A DNA stretch of 64,000 bases from Ruminococcus sp. (lineage in GTDB: Bacteria > Bacillota > Clostridia > Oscillospirales > Ruminococcaceae). This document shows, one piece after another, positions 36,682-44,627 of the stretch (positions within the stretch are counted from its first letter, which is position 1; every line of letters starts with the position of its first letter). A program made the translations under genes and the position numbers. The stretch is taken from assembly GCA_017534835.1 (NCBI GenBank), contig JAFXVT010000063.1, positions 1-64,000 on the forward strand, written 5' to 3'. The notes below the pieces were generated by a model. The model searched no databases and had not been told where the DNA came from. It saw only the letters and a list, made by a program, of their open reading frames with translations.

Positions 36682-37290
36682 ATGGAGACCGAAAAGAGAC
36701 AGAAGGGCAAAAGCCTGCTCGCACTTCCGGAGGACTACTGCGTGGTCGACATCGAGACAACGGGACTGTCACCGAGGAGCTGTGAGATAATCGAGATAGC
36801 CGCGGTGAAGTACCGGGGACTGAAAAAAGTAGACACGTTCACGACTCTCATCAGACCTAAAAAGAGAATACCCGGATTCATAACCGAGCTCACCGGGATA
36901 AGCAATGAGATGGTAGCAGATGCACCGGACATTTCCGAGGCAATACTTTCGTTCTATGAATTTGCTGATGGCGAGATGATAATGGGGTACAATGTGAACT
37001 TCGATATTGACTTTCTTTATGACGCACTTCTGAAATGTCACGGGATAGTCTTCGAAAATGATTTCGTTGACGTTGTGAGATTTGCGAGAAAGGCTTTGCC
37101 GGATATGAAGGGAAGGTCACAGACGAGGGTCGCGGAGCATTTTGGCATATCGTCAGATGGTGCTCACCGCGCTGACGTTGACTGCGAGATATGCAATGAG
37201 ATATATCAGAGACTGATGAACGAGGAGTGTATAATGGAATGCACAAAGAAAAAGACACGCTCTCCGAGAAGAAAAAAGCTTGCGGAATGA
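36682..37290 (+). CDS. DEDDh 3'-5' exonuclease (PolC/DnaQ epsilon-like)
   Basis: The ~202-residue protein is a stand-alone proofreading-type exonuclease. Exo I is YCVVDIETTGLSP with the two acidic residues, exo II is GYNVNFDIDFLYDAL, and exo IIIepsilon is GAHRADVDCEI with the catalytic His. It may degrade single-stranded DNA or RNA; partners are unknown. The ATG at 36682 has AGAGGAG 6 nt upstream. The ATG at 36676 touches the SD and is rejected. The tail is very basic (KKKTRSPRRKK). It overlaps the YjbR-type gene by 4 nt. Confidence 0.9.
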   Translation: METEKRQKGKSLLALPEDYCVVDIETTGLSPRSCEIIEIAAVKYRGLKKVDTFTTLIRPKKRIPGFITELTGISNEMVADAPDISEAILSFYEFADGEMIMGYNVNFDIDFLYDALLKCHGIVFENDFVDVVRFARKALPDMKGRSQTRVAEHFGISSDGAHRADVDCEICNEIYQRLMNEECIMECTKKKTRSPRRKKLAE

Positions 37291-38027
37291 ACCGCGGGGA
37301 GCTTTTCAGCTACGCGGAGCTTACATACGGAACAAAGCCGGAATATCTCTGGGCATCGACTCCCGATGCGGCAGTTCTGAGGCACAGTGAGAATAAAAAA
37401 TGGTATGCTATCGTGATGAATATTCCTGCGGACAGGCTTGGACTTGACGGGAAGGATATGGTCGATGTCGTGAATATCAAGTGCGGAGCTGTTATGACCG
37501 GCTCGCTTCTGATGTGCGATGGCATTTTTCCTGCCTACCATATGAACAAGGAGCGCTGGGTGTCTGTCCTGCTCGGAGATTCCGCGGACAGTGAGCAGGT
37601 CAAGGCGCTTTTGCAGATGAGCTATGATATGACCTTATCGCCGTCGGAGCGGAGCAAGGTGCGCAAAGGTCCGAAGGAGTGGCTCGTTCCGGCTAACCCG
37701 AAGGTCTACGACATAGAAAAGCATTTTGCTGAAGAGGGCGAGATCTTCTGGAAGCAGAAATGCAAGGCGAAGGTCGGCGATACGGTCTATATCTATATGG
37801 GAGCTCCGCGCTCGGAGATACTCTGCAAGTGCAGCGTGACCGAGACTGATATACCGAATGTCAATATCATCTCTGACAACTCGGTGGACAAGGTGATGCG
37901 CTTGAAGCTCGTCAGGGAGTTTGACGGAGAGTTTCCGCTCAGCCGACTCAGAGAGCACGGCGTTTATTCCGTCCGCTGTGCGAGAGGAGTCCCGGAAAGT
38001 CTCAGCCGCGAGCTTGAAGCTTTCTGA
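37287..38027 (+). CDS. MmcQ/YjbR-type protein with extra C-terminal domain
   Basis: The ~246-residue protein starts MNRGELFSYAELTYGTKPEYLW and continues through residue ~115 as a typical YjbR/MmcQ domain (AVLRHSENKKWYAIVMNIP), a double-wing fold with unknown role. The second half (from about residue 125, KEWLVPANPKVYDIEKHFAEE, then KVGDTVYIYMGAP) looks like an EVE/PUA-type domain, which in other proteins binds modified bases in nucleic acid. The ATG at 37287 overlaps the exonuclease stop (ATGA). Earlier in-frame starts (GTG 37227, ATG 37239) are possible but would lengthen the normal N-terminus. Confidence 0.72.
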   Translation: MNRGELFSYAELTYGTKPEYLWASTPDAAVLRHSENKKWYAIVMNIPADRLGLDGKDMVDVVNIKCGAVMTGSLLMCDGIFPAYHMNKERWVSVLLGDSADSEQVKALLQMSYDMTLSPSERSKVRKGPKEWLVPANPKVYDIEKHFAEEGEIFWKQKCKAKVGDTVYIYMGAPRSEILCKCSVTETDIPNVNIISDNSVDKVMRLKLVREFDGEFPLSRLREHGVYSVRCARGVPESLSRELEAF

Positions 38028-38050
38028 ATGTGCTTTTTGCTGTTCAGCTG

Positions 38051-38079
38051 TTGACAAACAGTCAGCTTTGCAATATAAT
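38051..38079 (+). promoter_or_regulatory. Consensus sigma-A promoter for the antiporter gene
   Basis: TTGACA (38051-38056) and TATAAT (38074-38079) are 17 bp apart, 48 bp before the antiporter ATG. A terminator-like hairpin (38088-38115) lies at the expected transcription start. Confidence 0.8.
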
Positions 38080-38087
38080 ATATTAGG

Positions 38088-38115
38088 AAAGAGAGCCGCT
38101 GGCTCTCTTTATTTT
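38088..38115 (+). terminator. Hairpin with T-rich tail at the antiporter leader
   Basis: AAAGAGAGCC / GGCTCTCTTT over a 3-nt loop is followed by ATTTTGG. It may end the exonuclease-YjbR transcript, or act in the antiporter leader. Confidence 0.65.
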
Positions 38116-38126
38116 GGCGAAAGGAA

Positions 38127-39335
38127 ATGAGACAATTGAATACTATCGACATTCTCCGCGACCTTGCTATCATCGTCGTATGCGCAAAGGGATTCGGACT
38201 CCTTGCAAGGAAACTGAAGGCGCCTATGGTCGTCGGGGAGATAATAGCCGGACTTGTCATCGGTCCGTGCCTGCTGAACATCGTGAAACCGACCGATTTC
38301 ATCAGTATGATGGCGGAGATAGGCGTTGTGCTTATTATGTTCTCTGCTGGTCTTGAAACGAATTTGCAGGAGCTGAAAAAATCCGGCGTCGCAGCGCTTA
38401 TCATCGCCTGTATCGGTGTGCTTGTACCGCTCGTCGGAGGAAGTCTGCTGTTTATGTGCTTTTACGGTTTTGCTCCGTTCGGTACGGATGAGTTCTTCAA
38501 GGGCATTTTCATCGGCTGCATTATGACCGCAACTTCTGTCGGCATCACGGTCGAGGTGCTGAAGGAAATGGGCTACCTTACCAGCAGAGTCGGTCAGACG
38601 ATACTGAGCGCAGCTATCATCGACGACATAATCGGTATCATCGTGCTGACATTCGTGCTCGGCTTCAAGGACCCGGACAGCAACACTCTCCTTGTTACCG
38701 GAAAGATAGTGCTGTTCCTTGTACTGTCAGTCATTCTCGGCTATGTCTTCTACAAGCTTTTCAAGTATTATGACGAGAAGCACGCACACACACGAAGGAT
38801 ACCTATCATCGCTATCGGTCTCTGTCTTGTAATGGCATTCGTGGCTGAGAAGTATTTCGGTATCGCCGACATCACGGGTGCATACATAGCCGGCATCATT
38901 CTCTGCAACACACGCGATGCCGAGTATATCGACCGCAAGGTAAGCATCAACGGATATATGTTCTTCGCACCGATGTTCTTCGTCGGTATCGGACTCAAGA
39001 CCGATTTCAGCGGAGTCGATACGAGTATGATACTCTTTTCCGTCGGATTCGTACTTGTTGCTCTGCTGAGCAAGATAGTCGGCTGCGGACTTGTATCGAA
39101 GTTCTTTGGCTACAAGTGGTCGGACTGCCTGAAAATTGGTGTCGGTATGATGACGCGCGGCGAGGTCGCACTCATCATCACGAACAAGGGTCTTGGACTC
39201 GGGATAATCGATTCGTCCTATTTCACAGCAGTAATACTTCTCATCATCGTATCGAGCATCGTAACTCCGGTGCTGCTGAAGCTGCTGTTCAACAAATTTC
39301 CGGAGCAGCCGGAAGCAGCTGCGGTAAAGAAATAA
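38127..39335 (+). CDS. Cation:proton antiporter, CPA2 family
   Basis: The 402-residue membrane protein has about 12 helices with the CPA2 pattern (ILRDLAIIVVCAKGFGLLARKLKAPMVVGEIIAGLVIGP; GVVLIMFSAGLETNLQELK). The paired Asp residues in ILSAAIIDDIIGIIVLTF are the likely ion site. There is no C-terminal RCK/TrkA-N domain. It probably exchanges Na+ or K+ for protons. AAAGGA lies before the ATG. It is a single gene with its own promoter; a long palindrome begins at its stop. Confidence 0.9.
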   Translation: MRQLNTIDILRDLAIIVVCAKGFGLLARKLKAPMVVGEIIAGLVIGPCLLNIVKPTDFISMMAEIGVVLIMFSAGLETNLQELKKSGVAALIIACIGVLVPLVGGSLLFMCFYGFAPFGTDEFFKGIFIGCIMTATSVGITVEVLKEMGYLTSRVGQTILSAAIIDDIIGIIVLTFVLGFKDPDSNTLLVTGKIVLFLVLSVILGYVFYKLFKYYDEKHAHTRRIPIIAIGLCLVMAFVAEKYFGIADITGAYIAGIILCNTRDAEYIDRKVSINGYMFFAPMFFVGIGLKTDFSGVDTSMILFSVGFVLVALLSKIVGCGLVSKFFGYKWSDCLKIGVGMMTRGEVALIITNKGLGLGIIDSSYFTAVILLIIVSSIVTPVLLKLLFNKFPEQPEAAAVKK

Positions 39336-39509
39336 AGGCAACACCGCACAAAGCCCGCCTGAAGGCTTTGTACTGGATATGCTTGCATATTTTCCGTCAT
39401 CTTGCACAGAAATTCCTTGACATACGTCAGTATGCCTGCGGAATTTCTATACAATCTGACGAAAAATCTGTCGGCGCATCTCCAGCACAAGCTTTGTGCG
39501 GTATTGCCT
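39336..39509. repeat. 174-bp imperfect palindrome
   Basis: Outer arms AGGCAACACCGCACAAAGC (39336-39354) and its near-complement (39491-39509, one mismatch) enclose a second paired region (39373-39485), then GAAATTCC/GGAATTTC, then CATAC/GTATG at the apex near 39428. Almost the whole length can fold as one hairpin. It lies between two convergent genes and carries no ORF. It may be a MITE or a structured repeat. No second copy was found in the window. Confidence 0.8.
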
Positions 39510-39510
39510 A

Positions 39511-39550
39511 AAACAAAAGAGCTCAGAAGTTTTTCTTCTGAGCTCTTGCT
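39511..39550. terminator. Bidirectional terminator between antiporter and ECF operon
   Basis: AGAGCTCAGAAG pairs perfectly with CTTCTGAGCTCT over five T. On the minus strand TTTTGTTTT follows, so it ends the leftward ECF operon. On the plus strand TGCT follows. Confidence 0.85.
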
Positions 39551-39584
39551 ATTATATGAGTAAACAAGCCCGAGGTGGTACCCC

Positions 39585-40271
39585 TCACACGCCGTACTTG
39601 GTTTTGATACGGTCAAGCTTTTCGCCGAACGGCTTTGCGAGAACTGCAAGAAAGAGCACGTTCGAGACTGCATATGAGAGCGTGTAAGGGATAGCTGTGA
39701 CGATCGCCCCGAGATACAGTTTTACGCTGAAGCCCTCAGCATACCAGAGAACTGTCCATATGTCCATTATCAGCGAATAGCCGACACCGGCGAGTGCTCC
39801 GTAGATAAGCAGGAGCGCTTTTTTTCGTTTGAGCGGTTCTGCAAGGAGTCCGGCAATAAATCCGATAAGTCCCCATGCGAGCATCTGGAACGCGGTCCAC
39901 GGTCCCTGTCCGAAATAGAAGTTGGTGAGAACGGCGGTCATCGCTCCGACGAGGAAGCCTGCTTCGCCGCCGAGGTAGAGCGCGGTTATTATCGTGAGGG
40001 CGGATATCGGTTTGAGGAAGGGAATGAATCTTCCGGCAAAGCATAGCGCGGTCATCACCGACACTATCACGAGCCGCCGCGAGCCGGTCGTTTTGCGTTC
40101 AAATCCGGCAGCAAACAGCAGAAGTGCCATTACCGCTATCGCGAGCGAGATTATTATATGCCGTTTCTGGTCGAATACGACCGAGCCGGCAAATGTGAGC
40201 AGCGGCACGATAATGAAGGGTACTGCGACTTTAATTACGCTGCGGAGGTCACGATTCCTGATAACTATCAT
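39585..40271 (-). CDS. ECF transporter S component, probably for cobalamin
   Basis: The 228-residue protein has six hydrophobic helices (for example SVIKVAVPFIIVPLLTFAGSVVF and AAGFERKTTGSRRLVIVSVMTALCFAGRFIPFLKP). It has the APxFKPxxAxxxI-like region (PFLKPISALTIITALYLGG) common in S components, and GFLVGAMTAVLTNFYFGQGPWTAFQMLAWG. In ECF systems this subunit binds the vitamin. It closes an operon under a cobalamin riboswitch and overlaps the ATPase gene by 4 nt, so B12 or a precursor is the inferred substrate. Sequence alone does not prove the ligand. Confidence 0.85.
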   Translation of the reverse strand: MIVIRNRDLRSVIKVAVPFIIVPLLTFAGSVVFDQKRHIIISLAIAVMALLLFAAGFERKTTGSRRLVIVSVMTALCFAGRFIPFLKPISALTIITALYLGGEAGFLVGAMTAVLTNFYFGQGPWTAFQMLAWGLIGFIAGLLAEPLKRKKALLLIYGALAGVGYSLIMDIWTVLWYAEGFSVKLYLGAIVTAIPYTLSYAVSNVLFLAVLAKPFGEKLDRIKTKYGV

Positions 40272-41902
40272 CGCGAGCCCTCCTTTTTGCCGTTTATGCG
40301 GCAGAGCTCCGCCGCCTGCGAGACTGTTACCGCTCCGTCAAAGAAGCCGCGTGTCATACGGCTGACCGCAGTCGTGTAAAAGCTGCTGCGCGAGAAGAAA
40401 TCGACCGGCGTTCCTGCCGAGACTATCTGTCCGCCGAAGAACATTGCACAGCGGTCGGCACATTCGGCTGCGAATTCGACATCGTGTGTGACGATGACTG
40501 TTGTGACTCCGTCTGCTTTCAGGCGGCGTATTATCTCCGCCATATAGCTTTTAGTATTTGCGTCGAGACCCTTTGTCGGCTCATCGAGCAGGAGCAGCTT
40601 CGGCTTTGACGCGAGCACCTTTGCAAGTGCGGTCAGCTGCTGCTCGCCGCCGGAGAGGTCATACGGGTGCTTGTCCAGAAGGTGCGAGATGTCATACGGG
40701 AGCGATGATATGTCCGCGCCGCATTCGCTGAGCTCCTCGCGGACAGTGTTGTGCAGGAAGGTGGTCTGCACGTCCTGAGGGAGAAGTGCGAGACATTCGC
40801 GGTAGAGCGAGCGGTTGCGGTAATCCTTGAGCTTCCGCCCGAATACCTTTATCGTGCCCTTGTACGGTTTGAGAAGTCCTGCTGCGGAGCTGAGAGCTGT
40901 AGTCTTGCCGGAGCCGTTGCCGCCGAGGATACAGAATATCTCGCCCTTGCCGACATTGAGGGTCAGTCCCTTCAGCACGTCCCGGGAATATCGGTCATAG
41001 CGGAAGAAAACGTCCTTGAAGGTGAGGGCAGGGGAGTCGGGGACAGTGTAGCTCTCCTCCGGGAGCGAATGGGTATCGCAGCGATAGTTTTCCTCGATAT
41101 AGCTTCGTCCGTCACGCACCGTGAGCGGACAGTCTCCGCTGCTTTCGAGCTCTGTGTGGAGCCTTGCGGCTGCCGGCATACCGCGCAGGAGCGGACGCCC
41201 GCGGAGTCTGCTGATGACCTGTCCGGGAGAGCCGTTTTCGGTGAGTCTGCCGTTTTCCATTATCATAAGCCTGTCGCATATCGGCACGACCTCTTCAAGG
41301 CGGTGTTCTGCCATTATCATCGTCAGCGACATATCCCTGTTGAGGCGCCGGAGTGCTGTTATGAAGTCGGAAGCAGCTATGGGGTCGAGCTGAGCTGTCG
41401 GCTCGTCGAGAATGAGGATGTCCGGCTGCATTATCAGTACCGCCGCGAGATTGAGAAGCTGCTTCTGACCGCCGGAGAGCTCGGAAACGTCCTTATCGTA
41501 CCACTCGCCTATCCCGAAATAGCTTGCCATCTCAGCCGACCGCCTCGCTATCTCATCTCTCGGGACTCCGAGATTTTCGAGCCCGAAAGCGAGCTCATGC
41601 CAGACCTTGTCGGTCACTATCTGCTGCTCCGGCTGCTGCATAACGAATCCGATACGTGCAGCGGAAGTGCGCTCGTCAAGTGAGGAGATGTCGTTTCCGC
41701 GGAAGAAGATGTGTCCGCTCTGCTCGCCGAGAGGTGTGAGCTCGCGCTTGAGCATTCGCAGGAGCGTGGATTTTCCGCTTCCGGTAGCTCCGCAGAGCAC
41801 TGCAAATTCGCCCTTTTCGAGCGTGAAGGAGATGTCCTGCACAGCCGGCGCTCCACAGCGCGGATATGAGAAGGTCAGATCCTTGACTGCAAGTATTTCC
41901 AC
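40268..41902 (-). CDS. Fused ECF transporter ATPase (EcfA-EcfA')
   Basis: The 544-residue protein contains two complete ABC ATPase domains in tandem, equivalent to separate EcfA1 and EcfA2. Domain 1 has GATGSGKSTLLRM, LSGGQKQLLNLA and ILILDEPTAQLDP; domain 2 (from about residue 285) has GGNGSGKTTALS, LSGGEQQLTALAK and LLLLDEPTKGLD. The start is GTG at 41902, 10 nt after GGAGG, inside the 3' end of the T-component gene (28-nt overlap). It powers import through EcfT and the S component encoded on either side. Confidence 0.92.
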   Translation of the reverse strand: MEILAVKDLTFSYPRCGAPAVQDISFTLEKGEFAVLCGATGSGKSTLLRMLKRELTPLGEQSGHIFFRGNDISSLDERTSAARIGFVMQQPEQQIVTDKVWHELAFGLENLGVPRDEIARRSAEMASYFGIGEWYDKDVSELSGGQKQLLNLAAVLIMQPDILILDEPTAQLDPIAASDFITALRRLNRDMSLTMIMAEHRLEEVVPICDRLMIMENGRLTENGSPGQVISRLRGRPLLRGMPAAARLHTELESSGDCPLTVRDGRSYIEENYRCDTHSLPEESYTVPDSPALTFKDVFFRYDRYSRDVLKGLTLNVGKGEIFCILGGNGSGKTTALSSAAGLLKPYKGTIKVFGRKLKDYRNRSLYRECLALLPQDVQTTFLHNTVREELSECGADISSLPYDISHLLDKHPYDLSGGEQQLTALAKVLASKPKLLLLDEPTKGLDANTKSYMAEIIRRLKADGVTTVIVTHDVEFAAECADRCAMFFGGQIVSAGTPVDFFSRSSFYTTAVSRMTRGFFDGAVTVSQAAELCRINGKKEGSR

Positions 41903-42753
41903 CTGATAGACACCTCCGTTTCAATAATTACTGGAAGCAGCACGAGAGCTCCGTAGGCTGCCGCGCCGCTTATACCGGCAGCACCCTTCACGTCTGCCTC
42001 AATGTGCGGATAGAAGTTGAAATCGAGCGCTCCGGAAGCAACAGCTGCGGCACTTACTCCGAGCAGAGCAAGTGTGACGAGCGTGAAGGCTGCATCGGAG
42101 GAAGAGAAACGGAAGCGCCTCAGCTGAGTCCGTCTGCCTGTACCGTAGCCGCGTGCAGTCATACTGTCGGCTGTGATTATGCCGTTTTCGAGCGCCCATG
42201 TTGCAATTATCGAGAAAACGCGCATACGTCCGCGAAGGTCGTCGATAATGTTGTCGTCATTGTAAAGCCCCATCGCCTTCTGTGCATCGCTTACCTGTTT
42301 TGCGCGGTGCGCGAACATCGGAACGGCTCTGAGCGACATTGAGAGTATGAGTGAGAGCTTCGGGGAGATAGCTCCGGCGATGCGAAGCACCTTTTCGCTC
42401 GTCATTATCTGTGTGAACGAGCGGAACCAGTAGAGCACTCCGACTATCATAGCTGCCGAGTTTATGCCGTAAAGCAGAGCTTCGAGCGTTACCGGCGCAT
42501 TGTTGAGCACGAAGAGAACAGTCGCGCCGTTGTGGGAAATTATCGGGTTTGCGAGTGCGAGCACGATGAACAGTATCAGAAAAAAAAGATGTGATCTGCC
42601 ATGCCTGAGACCGTTTCGCACGATAAAAAACAGTATCGCTCCGGCGAGCGAGATCGACATAACAAGCGGATGTCCGCTGAACATTGCTATGCCGATGACG
42701 CTGAAAAACCATATCGTGACCGCTATCGGGTCGAATTCAGAAAAGCTTCGCAT
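41875..42753 (-). CDS. ECF transporter T component
   Basis: The 292-residue membrane protein has about six helices with the EcfT coupling helices: KLSLILSMSLRAVPMFAHRAKQVSDAQKAMG and the second motif SMTARGYGTGRRTQLRRF (Ala-Arg-Gly). It transmits ATP-driven motion to the S component. The ATG overlaps the stop of the upstream surface-protein gene by one base. The family call is firm; the substrate follows from operon context. Confidence 0.9.
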   Translation of the reverse strand: MRSFSEFDPIAVTIWFFSVIGIAMFSGHPLVMSISLAGAILFFIVRNGLRHGRSHLFFLILFIVLALANPIISHNGATVLFVLNNAPVTLEALLYGINSAAMIVGVLYWFRSFTQIMTSEKVLRIAGAISPKLSLILSMSLRAVPMFAHRAKQVSDAQKAMGLYNDDNIIDDLRGRMRVFSIIATWALENGIITADSMTARGYGTGRRTQLRRFRFSSSDAAFTLVTLALLGVSAAAVASGALDFNFYPHIEADVKGAAGISGAAAYGALVLLPVIIETEVSIRWKYLQSRI

Positions 42754-44627
42754 TATTCGTATACCTCATTCAGGTCGCGTCCGAGCTCGCAGGTGTAGAG
42801 CCACTCTATACGGTCGCCGTCGCTGAGTACGTACTCAGCGCAGCCGCGTGACGGAGATATGCCGTTCACGTGATAGACCCAGCCCGAGAGCTCGCCGAAT
42901 TCAAGTTCATAGAGATAGTTTATTCCGGAGACGTAGACCAGATTCGTGAGGCTGCCCTTGTTTTCGAGCTGGAGCCCGTAGGTCTGTGCTGCCTCGGTGA
43001 GAACGTCATATACTGTATCGCCCTCCTCTATCTCAAATGAGGTCACGGGAAGGATAGTGCCGTCATCGGGGATATATTCCTTGTCGGTCTTTCCGAGGAC
43101 AGTGTCACAGCGTATCTCCATAGTTACCGTACCTACGGCGTTTTCCTTTGTTTTTCCGGAGCCGTAATACTCCTCGGGCGAGCGTATATCCGTCACAAGG
43201 ACGATGATGATGCCGGCAGCGGCTGCTGCTCCGACGAAGGCGAAATTCTTCCAGCTTCGCTTGCCGAGAGCAAACAGGAGCAGCGAGAGCATTGCGCCTG
43301 CACCGGCTATTATGAGTATGACGACCGGCTTGTAGCCGCCGCTTTTTCCGCTGCTGCCACTGTCTGATGACATTATCACAGCTGCGGAGGTGACGGATGA
43401 GGCGGAGGTGCCTGAGATCACAGAAGCCGCCGTGACAGCGGAGCTTCCGGCAGCCTGAGTATATGCAGAGGTCACAGCTGTTGCAGGGAGCTCCGTGGCT
43501 GATACATTTCCGGAAACAGCAGAGCCTGCGGAGACGGAAGTTGTATCCGATGATACAGGCGAGGCTGTGGTATTTGCGGAAGCAGCCGGAGCTCCGGGAG
43601 CTTCCGCTGCATTTGTCGTAACGGGTGCAGGCTCGCTGTGACCGGTATCGCTGTGCGGAGCCTGTGGCTTGCGATTGTCGAGTATGTACAGCGGAGTCTG
43701 TCCGCCGAGCATACGCCTGTACGCAACGAGGGAATACATCGCCTGTATCGTTGCTGTCTCGTTGAAACCGCCGCCCGATATGTGGCAGTAGCTCCCGTCG
43801 GGAAGACGATAAGCCAGCATTCCGTCGATAATGGTATTGCCGTCCTTGATAAACCGGTTGTCCTGCTGACAGTCGATACCGAGCGCAGAAAGTGCCGTCA
43901 GCACCTGTGCGGAGCTCTCCGGATTCGGTGTGCCGAAGCTGCTGTAGCCGCCGTCGTTCATCTGCTTTTCTGAAAGCAGGGAAAGTCCTCGCTCAACGGC
44001 TGACTGCACGTCGCTGCGCTCTCCGTAATACGGGGCAAGTGCCTGCAGCGTCATAGCGGTGACGTCGATGTCGCCGTATTCGCCGAAAAGTGCCCAGCCG
44101 CCGTCGGGATATTGCAGCGAGAGCAGCTCATCTACGACAGATGCAGCGGTATGCTCCCGGCAGGTGTAGCCGTTGCTGAGCAGGTGGAGCCCGTAGATCC
44201 GGCTCATAATGCCTACCTCACCTATCGAGCTGTCAAGAATATCGGTGATATAGCTGTCAGAGCTTCCGGCTGCGCAGAGTGCGAGGGCATACTTTTCACG
44301 TGCCGTCGCGGAATAGACGTTATGGCTGGAGATATAGCCGGTGAGAGCCTGCTCGTAAGAGGACATATCATACTGTGCGTACTGGCTGAGCGCGATTATG
44401 TACCATTCGGACATCACGCCGGCATCGTCTGTGAGTCTGCCGTCTATCCAGTCCTGTATGCTGCCTGAGCCGGAGACATTCAGCTTATATGCAATTATAC
44501 CGCCGATAAGGTCATCTACCTCGTCGGCGGTATATCCGTAGCCTGCGGCTCTTATCGGCAGAAGGCTGACCGACAGCAGCATAACTGCCAGCCAGCACAT
44601 AATACCTTTCAGAGCTTTAGTCTTCAT
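42753..44627 (-). CDS. Intrinsic-factor/transcobalamin-like surface protein (alpha/alpha barrel + DUF4430)
   Basis: The 624-residue protein starts with a signal peptide (to about residue 28). Residues ~30-310 form a prenyltransferase/terpene-cyclase-like alpha/alpha barrel with QW-like repeats (LSLQYPDGGWALFGEYGDIDVTA, KQMNDGGYSSFGTPNPESSAQ, YRLPDGSYCHISGGG). A Ser/Thr/Ala/Pro linker (~325-430) leads to two adjacent transmembrane helices (~437-485). The last ~125 residues are a DUF4430 beta domain (LSGWVYHVNGISPSRGCAEYVLSDGDRIEWLY). Barrel plus beta domain is the architecture of animal intrinsic factor and transcobalamin. The gene lies between riboswitch and transporter, so capture of cobalamin at the cell surface is strongly suggested. 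It overlaps its neighbours by 11 and 1-3 nt. Confidence 0.85.
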   Translation of the reverse strand: MKTKALKGIMCWLAVMLLSVSLLPIRAAGYGYTADEVDDLIGGIIAYKLNVSGSGSIQDWIDGRLTDDAGVMSEWYIIALSQYAQYDMSSYEQALTGYISSHNVYSATAREKYALALCAAGSSDSYITDILDSSIGEVGIMSRIYGLHLLSNGYTCREHTAASVVDELLSLQYPDGGWALFGEYGDIDVTAMTLQALAPYYGERSDVQSAVERGLSLLSEKQMNDGGYSSFGTPNPESSAQVLTALSALGIDCQQDNRFIKDGNTIIDGMLAYRLPDGSYCHISGGGFNETATIQAMYSLVAYRRMLGGQTPLYILDNRKPQAPHSDTGHSEPAPVTTNAAEAPGAPAASANTTASPVSSDTTSVSAGSAVSGNVSATELPATAVTSAYTQAAGSSAVTAASVISGTSASSVTSAAVIMSSDSGSSGKSGGYKPVVILIIAGAGAMLSLLLFALGKRSWKNFAFVGAAAAAGIIIVLVTDIRSPEEYYGSGKTKENAVGTVTMEIRCDTVLGKTDKEYIPDDGTILPVTSFEIEEGDTVYDVLTEAAQTYGLQLENKGSLTNLVYVSGINYLYELEFGELSGWVYHVNGISPSRGCAEYVLSDGDRIEWLYTCELGRDLNEVYE

